A DNA stretch of 64,000 nucleotides from Micromonospora sp. WMMD1155 (GTDB taxonomy: Bacteria > Actinomycetota > Actinomycetes > Mycobacteriales > Micromonosporaceae): NCBI RefSeq assembly GCF_029581275.1, contig NZ_CP120742.1, positions 1,710,501 through 1,774,500 of the forward strand, read 5' to 3'. Made by a program: the position numbers and the translations under genes. Under the pieces are notes generated by a model that saw only the letters and a program-made list of their open reading frames with translations, was not told the DNA's origin and made no database searches. Below, one piece after another: positions 23,731 to 32,379 of the stretch. The first letter of the stretch is position 1; each line of letters opens with the position of its first letter.

Positions 23731-24828
23731 TCAGCGGGGCTGGTCGGGGTGCTCGCCGGGCTTGATGTGCTGGGTGCGGTCGTCGTCCGAGTCGGCGGGG
23801 CGGGTGATCGCCTGCGTCGGGTCGGCAGGGCGGGGAATCGCCTGGGTCGGGTCGGCGGCGGTCGCGTCGGCGGGGCGGGTGATCGCCTGGGTCGGGTCGG
23901 CGGCGGCTGAGTCGGCGGGCTGACGCGGGATGGCCTGCGTGGGATCGGCCGACGGCGGCTGCCCGAACGGCGGCGCGGCAGGAGACGGCGGTGCCTGGTT
24001 GACCGGCGGGGCGGACTGCGGGTGCGGCGGCGCCGACTGCGGCGCGGACTGGAACGGCGGCGCGGACTGCGGGTGCGGCGGTGCCGACTGCGGCGCGGAC
24101 TGGAACGGCGGCGCGGACTGCGGGTGCGGCGGCGCCGACTGCGGGGCCTGGAAGGGCGGGGACGGCTGACCGAACTGGCCCGGGAACTGCGCCGACGGGT
24201 ACCCGCCCGGCTGACCGGGAGTGGGCCAACCGCCCTGCGGCTGCCCACCGGGCTGACCTGGCCAACCACCCTGCTGCTGCGGCCAGCCGCTGTGCGGCTG
24301 ACCGGGCTGCGGCTGACCGTAGACGCCGGGCTGGGGCTTGGGCCGCGGCACGTAGTAGTGGGCACGCCAGACGGTGTAGACGACCCACGCGGCGACCGCG
24401 AAGACGACCATCCAGGCGAACCGGGTGAGCACGCCGAGCAGCGCGTCGAGGATCTCGGCCTGAGCCAGGCGGCCGACGGTCCAGATCAGCATGGTCAACG
24501 TTCCGAAGAACGCACTGACCGCGTACTCGACGAGGGCGACCTGCGTGATCAGCTTCGCCTTCGGCAGCACCGGCGAGATGTGCGTGGCGAGCAGCACGGC
24601 CAACAGCGGCAGACCCACCGCCTCCACCCCGATGAACGAGTAGAAGGCGCTGCCCGACCGGTCGGTGAAGGTGCCGTAGTCGCTCGGAGCGATCAGCCGG
24701 AGCAGGCCCACGAAGAGGAACACGGCGTTGGCGCCGAGCAGCGCGAGCGCGGCGAGCTCGCGTAGTGGCTTGGTCAGCTGACGGGCCTGCGACGCGTCGG
24801 TCGACGCGGGCTCGGCGGGGCTGGTCAC
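23731..24828 (-). CDS. Four-helix membrane protein with repeat-rich Pro/Gln tail
   Basis: A 365-residue protein. Residues 1-150 contain four predicted membrane helices (around 25-45, 60-80, 95-115, 125-150). The cytoplasmic tail is low-complexity: Gly/Gln/Pro-rich to about 225, three 17-residue repeats (QSAPPHPQSAPPFQ type) to about 280, then four to five copies of DPTQAIPR/DPTQAITRPAD to about 350. The TQ-containing acidic motifs look like phospho-threonine sites for Ser/Thr kinases and FHA readers, but this is a guess. The GTG at 24828 is preferred because GGGGGAG precedes it; an ATG at 24864 lacks a site. A terminator hairpin follows. Confidence 0.75.
   Translation of the reverse strand: MTSPAEPASTDASQARQLTKPLRELAALALLGANAVFLFVGLLRLIAPSDYGTFTDRSGSAFYSFIGVEAVGLPLLAVLLATHISPVLPKAKLITQVALVEYAVSAFFGTLTMLIWTVGRLAQAEILDALLGVLTRFAWMVVFAVAAWVVYTVWRAHYYVPRPKPQPGVYGQPQPGQPHSGWPQQQGGWPGQPGGQPQGGWPTPGQPGGYPSAQFPGQFGQPSPPFQAPQSAPPHPQSAPPFQSAPQSAPPHPQSAPPFQSAPQSAPPHPQSAPPVNQAPPSPAAPPFGQPPSADPTQAIPRQPADSAAADPTQAITRPADATAADPTQAIPRPADPTQAITRPADSDDDRTQHIKPGEHPDQPR
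24011..24150. repeat. 51-bp tandem repeats within the membrane-protein tail
   Basis: Nearly three copies of a 51-base unit starting GCGGACTGCGGGTGCGGCGG lie in frame, giving the 17-residue Pro/Gln/Ser repeats of the encoded tail. Copies are almost identical, which suggests recent expansion. Confidence 0.85.
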
Positions 24829-24926
24829 GAACTCCCCCTCGGGGCAGGAACGGACAGGGCGCACGTGAGCCTAGTCTCCCGGGTCACCGGCGGACCGGAG
24901 GCGTCACGTGCGCGAGGATGGTCGAC

Positions 24927-25874
24927 ATGCGCATCGTGGTTCTGGCCGGCGGCATCGGTGGCGCCCGGTTCCTGCTCGGCGTCCGGGCGTACGCCCGGGA
25001 CGTCGGCGCGGAGGTGACCGCCGTTGTCAACGTCGGCGACGACCTGTGGCTGCACGGGTTGAAGATCTGCCCCGACCTGGACAGCGTCATGTACACGCTC
25101 GGCGGCGGCGCCGACCCGGAGCGGGGCTGGGGTCGGGTCGGCGAGAGCTGGACGGTCAAGGACGAGCTGGCCGCGTACGGGGCACAGCCGACCTGGTTCG
25201 GCCTCGGCGACAAGGACATCGCCACGCACCTGGTGCGTTCCACCATGCTCAACGGCGGTTACCCGCTGAGCGCGGTCACCGAGGCGCTGTCCAGCCGCTG
25301 GGAGCCGGGGGTACGCCTGTTGCCGGCCACCGACGACCGGCTCGAGACGCACGCCGTCGTCGAGGACGAGCAGGGGCAGCGGGCGATCCACTTCCAGGAG
25401 TGGTGGGTGCGGTACCGGGCGGACATCAATACCCGGCGCTTCGTGTTCGTCGGCGCGGAGACGGCGAAGCCGGCACCCGGGGTGCTGGAGGCGATCGGTT
25501 CGGCCGACCTGGTGCTCGTCGCGCCGAGCAACCCGGTGGTGAGCGTCGCGCCGGTGCTGGCCGTACCGGGGCTGCGCGAGGCAGTCGTGGACGGCCCGGC
25601 GCCGGTGGTGGGTGTCTCGCCGATCATCGGCGGCGCTCCGGTGCGCGGGATGGCCGACCGCTGCCTCGCTGTGCTCGGCGTCGAGTGCAGCGCCGCCGGG
25701 GTGGGCCGCCTGTACGGAGGCCGGTCGGACGGTGGCCTGCTGGACGGGTGGCTGGTGGCCGAGGAGGACGCGGGCACTGTGGTGCCCGAGATGACGGTCC
25801 GGGCGGTGCCGCTGCGGATGACCGACGAGGCGGCGACGGCGGCGATGGTCCGCGCCGCGGTGGAGTTGACGTGA
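24927..25874 (+). CDS. cofD: 2-phospho-L-lactate/phosphoenolpyruvate transferase (CofD/FbiA)
   Basis: A 315-residue transferase that moves a phospholactyl or phosphoenolpyruvyl group from the guanylyl donor to FO, giving F420-0 or dehydro-F420-0. The opening VVLAGGIGGARFLLGV is the CofD nucleotide loop, NVGDDLWLHGLKICPDLDSVMYTLGG is the metal/substrate region, and APSNPVVSV with the Ile-Gly-Gly that follows lines the GDP site. The ATG at 24927 fits the family start and has GAGG nine bases upstream; the ATG at 24918 is possible. Its stop overlaps cofE (GTGA). Confidence 0.92.
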   Translation: MRIVVLAGGIGGARFLLGVRAYARDVGAEVTAVVNVGDDLWLHGLKICPDLDSVMYTLGGGADPERGWGRVGESWTVKDELAAYGAQPTWFGLGDKDIATHLVRSTMLNGGYPLSAVTEALSSRWEPGVRLLPATDDRLETHAVVEDEQGQRAIHFQEWWVRYRADINTRRFVFVGAETAKPAPGVLEAIGSADLVLVAPSNPVVSVAPVLAVPGLREAVVDGPAPVVGVSPIIGGAPVRGMADRCLAVLGVECSAAGVGRLYGGRSDGGLLDGWLVAEEDAGTVVPEMTVRAVPLRMTDEAATAAMVRAAVELT

Positions 25875-26956
25875 GGTTGGAGATCCTGCCGGTGCTCGGC
25901 ATCGGCCACGTGACCGAGGGTGACGACCTGCCGGCGGTGATCGCGACGGCGGCGCCGTGGCTACGCAACGGTGATGTGCTGGTGGTGACCAGCAAGATCG
26001 TTTCCAAGGCGGAGGGGCGTCTGGTCGACGTCCCGGCGGACGGGCCGGAGCGGCTGGTGGCGCGGGACGAGATCCTGGCCGGTGAGACCGCCCGGGTGGT
26101 CGCCAGCCGAGGGCCGACCCGGATCGTGCAGACCCATCACGGCTTCGTGATGGCGTCGGCGGGTATCGACGCGTCGAACGTGGACAAGACCCGACTGGTG
26201 CTGCTGCCGGTCGATCCGGACGCTTCGGCACGGGCCCTGCGCGAGGCGCTGCGGGAACGCTACGACCTGGACGTCGCGGTGATCATCAGCGACACGATGG
26301 GTCGACCCTGGCGCAACGGGCTGACCGATGTGGCGCTCGGGGTGGCGGGAATGCCGGCCATCCGCGACCACCGGGGCGAGGTGGACCCGTACGGCAACGA
26401 GCTTCAGTTGACCCAGATGGCAGTGGTGGACGAGCTGGCAGGTGCCGGCGAACTGATCAAGGGGAAGTGCGACCAGGTTCCGGTCGCGGTGGTGCGGGGC
26501 TACCTGTCCGCCACCGACCCGGATGACGCCGCCGGTGCGCGGGTCCTGGTCCGCGACGCCGCACAGGACCTGTTCTCGCTCGGCACCGCCGAGGCCCGGG
26601 CCGCCGGGCTCGCCGACGCCGCCGCGCTGACCGACGCTCTCGGCTCGACGCCGGCCGACCTGGGCGCGGTACGGCGGGCGATCGACGCGATCGCCGACGT
26701 CGTCGCCCCCGGCACGGTCTTCACCCTGGTGGACGAGGCGGAGGTACGCGCCGGACTGGTCGCCGAGATGCCGGGCTGGCCCGAGGGTGCCGCGCTGGTG
26801 TTGGGTGAGGCTCCGACGCCCGTCGAGCCGCTCGGTCTGGTCCGCTTCGGCGCCGACCTGCACCGACTACGCGTCGCCCTGGCCGCCGAGGGTGTCCAGT
26901 CGACCCTGTTGCCGCCGCCGCCGGGCAGCCCGGCGAGCGCCGCGCTCGCCCTGTGA
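25871..26956 (+). CDS. cofE: Coenzyme F420-0:L-glutamate ligase (CofE/FbiB) with shortened C-terminal domain
   Basis: A 361-residue ligase adding gamma-linked glutamates to F420-0. The CofE fold fills residues 1-250: LPVLGIGHVTEGDDL, VVTSKIVSKAEGR, SDTMGRPWRNGLTDVALGVAGM and the KCDQVPVAVVRG end. Mycobacterial FbiB (448 residues) carries a further flavin nitroreductase domain of about 200 residues; here only about 110 residues follow, keeping LFSLGTAEA and a remnant like ALAAEGVQSTLL but missing the arginine-rich flavin-binding stretch. Reduction of dehydro-F420-0 may therefore need another protein. The GTG start is coupled to cofD. Confidence 0.88.
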   Translation: MRLEILPVLGIGHVTEGDDLPAVIATAAPWLRNGDVLVVTSKIVSKAEGRLVDVPADGPERLVARDEILAGETARVVASRGPTRIVQTHHGFVMASAGIDASNVDKTRLVLLPVDPDASARALREALRERYDLDVAVIISDTMGRPWRNGLTDVALGVAGMPAIRDHRGEVDPYGNELQLTQMAVVDELAGAGELIKGKCDQVPVAVVRGYLSATDPDDAAGARVLVRDAAQDLFSLGTAEARAAGLADAAALTDALGSTPADLGAVRRAIDAIADVVAPGTVFTLVDEAEVRAGLVAEMPGWPEGAALVLGEAPTPVEPLGLVRFGADLHRLRVALAAEGVQSTLLPPPPGSPASAALAL

Positions 26957-26968
26957 GCGACGGCCGGG

Positions 26969-27967
26969 TCAGGCGTCCAGCATGGCTCGGCCGAGCGGCG
27001 TCAACGTGTGCAGCACGCTGTTGCGCTCCCGGTGACTGACCAGCAGGCCCGCGTTGCGCAGCACGGTGGCGTGCTGGCTCGCCGCGGCGGGCGAGATGTT
27101 GAGCTGACGGGCCACCTCGCCGGTGGTGCAGCCCTCGTCGCTGGCCTGCAGAACCGCGGCCCGGGTGCGCCCGAGCAGCGCGGCGAGTGAGTCGCGGGTG
27201 GCACCGGACGGGGCAGCACCGATGCCGTTGGCCGGTGCCAGCCCACCCAGCCGGTCCACCGGGTAGACCAGCACCGGCGGCAACGCCGGGTCGAGCAACG
27301 CGACCGGAGTGCTCGCACAGAAGAACGACGGCACCAGCAGCAGCCCTCGACCGTCCAGGTGCATCTCCCGGCTGTGCGGGTAGTGCCGGACCTCCAGCAC
27401 CCCATTCTCCCAGCGCATGGCCGGCCGGAGGCTGGTGAGGAGCCCTTCGACACCGCCGTCGAGCAGCGCGCGGGCTCGGCGGGCCCGGTCGGCCGCCACC
27501 GCGGCCTGGATCCGACTCCAGTACGGGCTGATCGCCAACGACCGGTACTGATGCATCGACTCGGCGAGGTGGTGCAGCACCGCCACCTCGCCGCGGGCCA
27601 GCGCGGCGGCCGAGGAGGGCAGCTGGTTCTCAGCGGCCAGCACGCTCAGGTCCCGGTGCAGCAGCTCGGTGGGGGTACGGCGAAGCGCGTCCAGCCCGGC
27701 CTCGAAACCTTCCACGCTGGCGTACGGGGTGAGGAAGTCGGGGAAGTAGCCGCGTGGCGGGTTGAGCGCGAACAGCAGTCGGAGCTGCTCGGACGCGACG
27801 TTCTGACGCAACCCCCGGGACACGGTGCGCCGCCAGTGCGCCGTCAACGGATCACGGTTGCGGCCCTGGAGCACGTGCAGGCTGAGGACCAGCTCCCAGA
27901 TCGGGTCCGCAGCCGGTGCCACCCGGGTCCGGAGGATGTCCTCCCCAGAAAAGTAGATCTTCAGCAT
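26969..27967 (-). CDS. ArsR-type winged-helix regulator with DUF5937-like N-terminal domain
   Basis: A 332-residue regulator. The C-terminal 80 residues form a winged helix (GCTTGEVARQLNISPAAASQHATVLRNAGLLVSHRERNSVLHTLT) typical of ArsR-like repressors in actinomycetes. The large N-terminal part (1-240) starts LKIYFSGEDILRTRVA, as in DUF5937 proteins, and probably binds a ligand. No metal-binding cysteine set is seen. The ATG has GGGAG six bases upstream. It faces cofE convergently with 12 bases between them. An imperfect inverted repeat lies 76 bases upstream and may be its own operator. Confidence 0.82.
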   Translation of the reverse strand: MLKIYFSGEDILRTRVAPAADPIWELVLSLHVLQGRNRDPLTAHWRRTVSRGLRQNVASEQLRLLFALNPPRGYFPDFLTPYASVEGFEAGLDALRRTPTELLHRDLSVLAAENQLPSSAAALARGEVAVLHHLAESMHQYRSLAISPYWSRIQAAVAADRARRARALLDGGVEGLLTSLRPAMRWENGVLEVRHYPHSREMHLDGRGLLLVPSFFCASTPVALLDPALPPVLVYPVDRLGGLAPANGIGAAPSGATRDSLAALLGRTRAAVLQASDEGCTTGEVARQLNISPAAASQHATVLRNAGLLVSHRERNSVLHTLTPLGRAMLDA

Positions 27968-28042
27968 GGTGCGCTCCCGTGTCGCCGGCAGGGGGATACC
28001 GGGTGACCGTTCGACTCTACCTGGACGGCACTAATCTCCATC

Positions 28043-28060
28043 TTTAAGCCTGAGCTGAAA
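28043..28060. promoter_or_regulatory. Candidate operator upstream of the ArsR-type gene
   Basis: TTTAAGC and GCTGAAA form a 7-4-7 inverted repeat with one mismatch in the only AT-rich patch of the gap 27968-28325. The position fits autoregulation by the ArsR-type protein. Nothing else was seen in that gap except the -10 box of the NUDIX gene. Confidence 0.3.
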
Positions 28061-28325
28061 AACCTCGACGCGCTCCCGGCCGGTTCGGCATGCTTCCAGT
28101 GCTCGAACAGGTGCCGGCGCGTCCTCGACGCTTCCGGCCCTTGGGCACCGGGACCGGGGAGGCCCCGGTGATCGGGCGGCACCACGAGGGTCTGCGGCCC
28201 CTTGCTCCGCAGAGGTGCCGCCCGGTCACCCGAATACACGCACCCACCCGTTGTCGGCCGACGAATTCGACGAGTCGCCGCGTCACCGAGCCGGCCTACG
28301 GAGCACACCCTCGTACAGTGTCGGG

Positions 28326-28943
28326 GTGCCCGACACCGCGATCCCCGGACCGACCGTCCACCCGGCCGATGCCGCGACGTACGCCACATTGCACGCCGAC
28401 GCCACCGCGCTGCTCGACGGCTGGCAGCCCACCAGCCCGGACGCGGCCCGCGCACGGGACCGCACCCTCCGCCTGCTCGACGCCGGCCCGGTCGCGATGA
28501 GCAGGCAGCACCGTCCCGGGCACGTCACCGCCAGCGCCCTGGTCCTCGACGCCACCGGCTCGCGTGTGCTGCTCTGCCTGCACGGCAAGTTCGGGCGTTG
28601 GGTGCAACTCGGCGGGCACTGCGAGCCGGTCGACCAGACGCTGGTGGCCGCCGCCCTCCGGGAGGCCACCGAGGAGTCCGGGATCGCCGGCCTCCGCATC
28701 GACCCGGTGCCGATCGACGTGGACGTGCACCCGGTGCAGTGCCAGGGCGGCTCCCTGCACCACGACGTCCGGTTCGCCGTACTCGCCCCGCCCGGTGCGG
28801 TGGAGCAGGTCAGCGACGAGGCCGAGGAGTTGGGCTGGTTCCCGCCGGACCACCTGCCCGAGCCGCTGGCCGGCGGGACCGTGCAACTGGTCGCGCCGGC
28901 CCTCGCCGCCCTCAGACGTAGCCCTCTTCGCCTCGCTCCTTGA
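28326..28943 (+). CDS. NUDIX hydrolase
   Basis: A 205-residue NUDIX protein hydrolysing a nucleoside-diphosphate-linked compound. The Nudix box is visible as GGHCEPVDQTLVAAALREATEESGI (about residues 96-120) with the REATEES metal core. A family-specific HPVQCQGGSLHHDVRF follows. The GTG start has no Shine-Dalgarno but lies six bases after TACAGT, so leaderless translation is likely. Its last 32 bases overlap the 3' end of the convergent manC gene. The substrate cannot be told from sequence. Confidence 0.85.
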   Translation: MPDTAIPGPTVHPADAATYATLHADATALLDGWQPTSPDAARARDRTLRLLDAGPVAMSRQHRPGHVTASALVLDATGSRVLLCLHGKFGRWVQLGGHCEPVDQTLVAAALREATEESGIAGLRIDPVPIDVDVHPVQCQGGSLHHDVRFAVLAPPGAVEQVSDEAEELGWFPPDHLPEPLAGGTVQLVAPALAALRRSPLRLAP

Positions 28944-30003
28944 GCTCGTCGACCAGGGCTTTGACGTCCTGCGCCCGGTCGCGCGGGCAGACCAGCACCG
29001 CGTCCGACGTGTCCACCACGATCAGGTCACGCACCCCGAGGACGGCCACCAACCGCCCCGACTGCGGCACGACCACCAGGTTGGCGCTGTCGCGCAGCAG
29101 CACACCCGGCTTCGCGTCGGTGCCGAGCACCACGTTGCCCGCATCGTCGCTCGGCAGCACGTCGCCGAGGGTGTGGAAGTCGCCGACGTCGTTCCAGCCG
29201 AAGTCACCCGGCACGGTCGCGACCCGACCGGCGGTGGCGGCGCCCTCCATCACGGCGTAGTCCACCGAGATCTTCGGCAGGGTCGGCCAGATCGCGCCGA
29301 GGACCTCGTCCTGCTCGGGGGTGCCCCAGGCGGCGGCGATCGCGGCGACCCCCGCGTGCAACGCCGGCTGCTGGCGGGCCAACTCGGCGAGGAAGACGTC
29401 CACCCGCCACACGAACATGCTCGCGTTCCACAGGTGCCGGCCCGAACGGACGTACGCCTCGGCGACCTCGGCGGCCGGCTTCTCCTTGAACTCAGCCACC
29501 GGCCGCCACGGCGAACCGTCGGTCTCCTCGCCGGTCTCCAGGTAGCCGTAGCCGGTCTCCGGTCGGGTCGGGGTGATGCCGACGGTCATCAGCATGCCCT
29601 GCTCGGCCCCGCGGACGGCCTCCTGGACCGTGCGAACCCAGCTGTCCGGGTCGCGGATCAGGTGGTCGGCCGCGAAGCTGCCCATCACCGCGTTCGGGTC
29701 GCGCACCGCGATGACCGCCGCCGCCAGCGCGATGGCCGCGCAGGAGTCCCGAGGCGAGGGCTCGACCAGGATGTTCTCCTCGGGCAGACCGGTCAGCTGC
29801 CGGGCCACCGCCGCGACGTGCGCGGCACCGGTGACCACAAGGGTCCGATCCGGTGTGGTCAGCGGCGCGAGCCGCTCCACGGTCGCCTGCAGCAGCGAGG
29901 CGCTGGTGCCGGTCAGCGGATGGAGGAACTTGGGGTGGCCGGCGCGGGACAACGGCCACAGCCGCGTACCGCTGCCACCTGCCGGGATGACCGCATAAAG
30001 CAT
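28912..30003 (-). CDS. manC: Mannose-1-phosphate guanylyltransferase
   Basis: A 363-residue nucleotidyltransferase making GDP-mannose from mannose-1-phosphate and GTP. The N-terminal VIPAGGSGTRLWPLSR is the pyrophosphorylase loop; FKEKPAAEVAEAY carries the family FxEKP motif; GDFGWNDVGDF is the sugar-phosphate site. No phosphomannose isomerase domain follows, so it is the single-function type. GDP-mannose feeds lipomannan and glycoprotein synthesis. A glycosyltransferase gene lies immediately upstream (61 bases), matching the manC-wbbL order of mycobacteria. The ATG at 30003 fits the family start exactly. Confidence 0.9.
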   Translation of the reverse strand: MLYAVIPAGGSGTRLWPLSRAGHPKFLHPLTGTSASLLQATVERLAPLTTPDRTLVVTGAAHVAAVARQLTGLPEENILVEPSPRDSCAAIALAAAVIAVRDPNAVMGSFAADHLIRDPDSWVRTVQEAVRGAEQGMLMTVGITPTRPETGYGYLETGEETDGSPWRPVAEFKEKPAAEVAEAYVRSGRHLWNASMFVWRVDVFLAELARQQPALHAGVAAIAAAWGTPEQDEVLGAIWPTLPKISVDYAVMEGAATAGRVATVPGDFGWNDVGDFHTLGDVLPSDDAGNVVLGTDAKPGVLLRDSANLVVVPQSGRLVAVLGVRDLIVVDTSDAVLVCPRDRAQDVKALVDELKERGEEGYV

Positions 30004-30064
30004 CCGCACATCATGCCCGACGAACCTGCACGAAGTGGCACGGGTCACCACCCGGGCCGGAGGG

Positions 30065-31210
30065 TCAGGAACGAGCCCGACTCCAGGCGGCGATGTGCAC
30101 CTCGGCGCTGGACCCCCAGGTGAACTCCTTCGCCCGGTCGAAACCCGCCTTCGCCAGTGACAACCGTCGTTGCTCGTCGTCCAAGAGGGCGGCCAGGTCG
30201 GTGGCGATCTGGTCCGGGTCCTCAGAGGTGTACGCGACGGCGTCGCCACCCACCTCCGGCAGTGACAGCCGCGGCGTCGTCAGCACCGGGGCGGCGCACG
30301 CCATCGCCTCCAGGATCGGCAGACCGAACCCCTCGCCGTAGGAGGGGTAGGCGGCGACCAGCGCACCACCGAGGAAGCCCGGCAGGTCCCCGTAGCGCAG
30401 GTAGCCGGGACGCAGCAGACGCAGGTGCGACGGGACCTCGGCGACGGCCCGGTCGATGTCGTCGTCGTGCCCCTGCCCACCGGCGATCACCAGGGCCGGC
30501 GGGTCGGACCGGTCGGCCACCGCCCGCGCCCAACCACGGATCAGATTGGGTACGTTCTTGCGCGGCTCCTTGGCCCCGAGGAACGCGACGTAGCTGCTGT
30601 TGCCGAGCCCCAGCCGGGCGCGGACGCGGGCCTTCTCCTCCTCGGTGGGAGCGTGGAAGGCCGCCTGGTCGACACCGTGGTAGGCCACGTCGATCCGCGT
30701 CGGGTCGGCGTCGAGCAGCCGGATCAGCTCGTCCCGGGTGGCCTTGCTGGGCACGATCACCCGGTCGGCGCGGCGCAGCGAGGTCTTGATGGCGCTGCGG
30801 AAGAACGTGCGGCGGGACTTGTCGTAGTGCTCCGGCTCGGTGAAGAACGTCGCGTCGTGCACGGTGACGGTCACCGGACAGCCGGCCCGCAGCGGGCAGG
30901 TGTAGAAGGGCGAATGCAGCACCTGTGCGCCGACCTGCTGGGCGAGCAGGGGCAGGCCGGTCTGCTCCCAGGCGAGCCGGGCCGGACGGTGGGCCACGGC
31001 GGCCGGGGCCGGGATGATCTCCGCGCCGGGCAGCATCCGGGTGTAGCGCTCGAGGTCGGTGCGGAGGCTGACCACCGCCAGCTCCACCCCCGACCCGCAC
31101 ACCTTGCCGAGGGCACCGAGCAGACCGTCGACGTAGCGACCGACACCACCACGGTCGGCGGGGACACTCGTGGCGTCGATGAGCACGCGGGGCGGGCGAC
31201 CGGCGGTCAC
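30065..31210 (-). CDS. Glycosyltransferase family 4 (GT-B fold)
   Basis: A 381-residue GT-B glycosyltransferase. The acceptor domain begins VLIDATSVPADRGGVGRYV. The donor domain holds FLGAKEPRKN (phosphate-binding), IAGGQGHDD, and SYGEGFGLPILEAMACAAPVLTT, whose E-x7-E pattern marks the GT4 nucleotide-sugar site. No membrane segment. The GTG at 31210 has AAGGAG seven bases upstream, better than any upstream start. With manC just downstream it probably transfers mannose from GDP-mannose in cell-envelope polysaccharide or glycolipid synthesis; donor identity is inferred from context. Confidence 0.88.
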   Translation of the reverse strand: MTAGRPPRVLIDATSVPADRGGVGRYVDGLLGALGKVCGSGVELAVVSLRTDLERYTRMLPGAEIIPAPAAVAHRPARLAWEQTGLPLLAQQVGAQVLHSPFYTCPLRAGCPVTVTVHDATFFTEPEHYDKSRRTFFRSAIKTSLRRADRVIVPSKATRDELIRLLDADPTRIDVAYHGVDQAAFHAPTEEEKARVRARLGLGNSSYVAFLGAKEPRKNVPNLIRGWARAVADRSDPPALVIAGGQGHDDDIDRAVAEVPSHLRLLRPGYLRYGDLPGFLGGALVAAYPSYGEGFGLPILEAMACAAPVLTTPRLSLPEVGGDAVAYTSEDPDQIATDLAALLDDEQRRLSLAKAGFDRAKEFTWGSSAEVHIAAWSRARS

Positions 31211-31364
31211 GGGGCGACTCCTTGCACTGGCGGGTCTGTGGGGAAAAACACTCCGGGGGCCAAGCCTACGCCGGAGCGCGGGGGCGGCGCTGACTGCGAC
31301 CCGACGGTACGCCGACTTGTCATCGTCATCGAGTACGGGCGGCAGGGGCGTATCGTTCGCGCCG

Positions 31365-32054
31365 ATGGCCGACAACATTGCCCGGGTCTTCGCCGACGCG
31401 ATCGCTACCGACCCGACCAGACCGTTGCTCACCTGGTACGACGATGCCAGCGGGGACCGCACCGAACTTTCCGGCGCCACCCTGGCGAACTGGGTGGCGA
31501 AGACCGCCAATCTTCTCGTCGACGAGGTCGGCCTCGCCCCGGCCGCCCCGGTCGGCGTGTTGTTGCCGCCGCACTGGCAGGCCGCGGCGGTGCTGCTGGG
31601 CTGTTGGTCGGCCAAGCTGAACGTCGTCGACACGCCGGGAGACGTGGACGTGCTCTTCGCCGCCGTCGACCAGCTCGACGAGGCACAGTCGTGGGCGGCC
31701 GACGAGCGGTACGCCCTCGGGTTGGCCCCGCTCGCCGCCCCGCTGCGGCAGGTGCCGCCCGGGTTCGCCGACTACGTCGTAGAGGTACGCGGACACGGCG
31801 ACCACTTCACGCCGCAGCCTGGTCCGGGCCCCGCCGACGCGCGCCTGCTGACCCGGGCCGGGGCCCGCGCCGACGAGCTGGGCATCGAGCGTGGGGCACG
31901 GGTCCTGGTCGACGCCACCCGCTACCCGGACCCGATCGACTGGCTGCTGGCCCCGCTGACCCGGGCCGCCACAGTGGTCCTCTGCGCCAACCCGGACCCA
32001 GCCCGCCTGACCACCCGAGTAACCACGGAAAAGATCACCCACCCCCTCCCGTAA
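31365..32054 (+). CDS. TIGR03089 family protein (AMP-binding-like N-terminal fragment)
   Basis: A 229-residue protein of the actinobacterial TIGR03089 family, which resembles the N-terminal part of acyl-adenylate-forming enzymes: PLLTWYDDASGDRTELSG, TLANWVAKTANLL and VLLPPHWQAAAVLLGCWSAKLNVV correspond to the early acyl-CoA synthetase fold, but the ATP-binding P-loop and adenylation motifs are absent. It is therefore unlikely to activate acids itself. The ATG follows TATCGT by eight bases with no Shine-Dalgarno, so it may be leaderless. It is divergent from the glycosyltransferase, as Rv3268 follows the sugar genes in M. tuberculosis. Confidence 0.85.
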   Translation: MADNIARVFADAIATDPTRPLLTWYDDASGDRTELSGATLANWVAKTANLLVDEVGLAPAAPVGVLLPPHWQAAAVLLGCWSAKLNVVDTPGDVDVLFAAVDQLDEAQSWAADERYALGLAPLAAPLRQVPPGFADYVVEVRGHGDHFTPQPGPGPADARLLTRAGARADELGIERGARVLVDATRYPDPIDWLLAPLTRAATVVLCANPDPARLTTRVTTEKITHPLP

Positions 32055-32057
32055 CCC

Positions 32058-32168
32058 CACCCCACCCGCCCCCAGCCCCCAGCCCCCAGCCCAGCCCCGC
32101 CCGAGCCCCAGCCCTCAGCCCCGCCCGAGCCCCAGCGTTCAGCCCCGCCCTCAGCCCCGCCCTCAGCC
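32058..32168. repeat. C-rich low-complexity repeats
   Basis: Irregular repetition of CAGCCCCGCCC and CAGCCCCAGCC units directly after the TIGR03089 stop. With the elements below they fill the 572-base gap 32055-32626, which holds no gene. Confidence 0.7.
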
Positions 32169-32170
32169 CC

Positions 32171-32243
32171 GTCGATCATGGAGTTGTGGTGAGGGACTCC
32201 TGCGACTACGCCCCTTTTGTGAACACCACACCCCATCATCGAC
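32171..32243. terminator. Imperfect hairpin after TIGR03089
   Basis: GTCGATCATGGAGTTGTGGT and the complement of a segment ending CATCATCGAC pair with about three mismatches around a 32-base loop that includes CCCCTTTTGTG. It could terminate TIGR03089 transcription. Confidence 0.45.
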
Positions 32244-32269
32244 CAATAGGGCGGCGGGGCTTACGGCAA

Positions 32270-32343
32270 GATCCACTCCATGTCGGCGATCTGGCGGTAT
32301 CCCGTGGCCCGGATACCCCAAGGTCGCCGATGTGGAGTGGATC
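32270..32343. repeat. Dispersed palindromic intergenic repeat, copy B
   Basis: Two 33-base arms, starting GATCCACTCCA on either strand and ending at GGTATCC, surround an 8-base loop CGTGGCCC with few mismatches. The core CGGCGAT-GGCGGTATC matches the repeats at 16236 and 60301. Confidence 0.7.
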
Positions 32344-32379
32344 ATCTACCGGCGCGCCCCGACGGCTGTGCGGGCCGGG

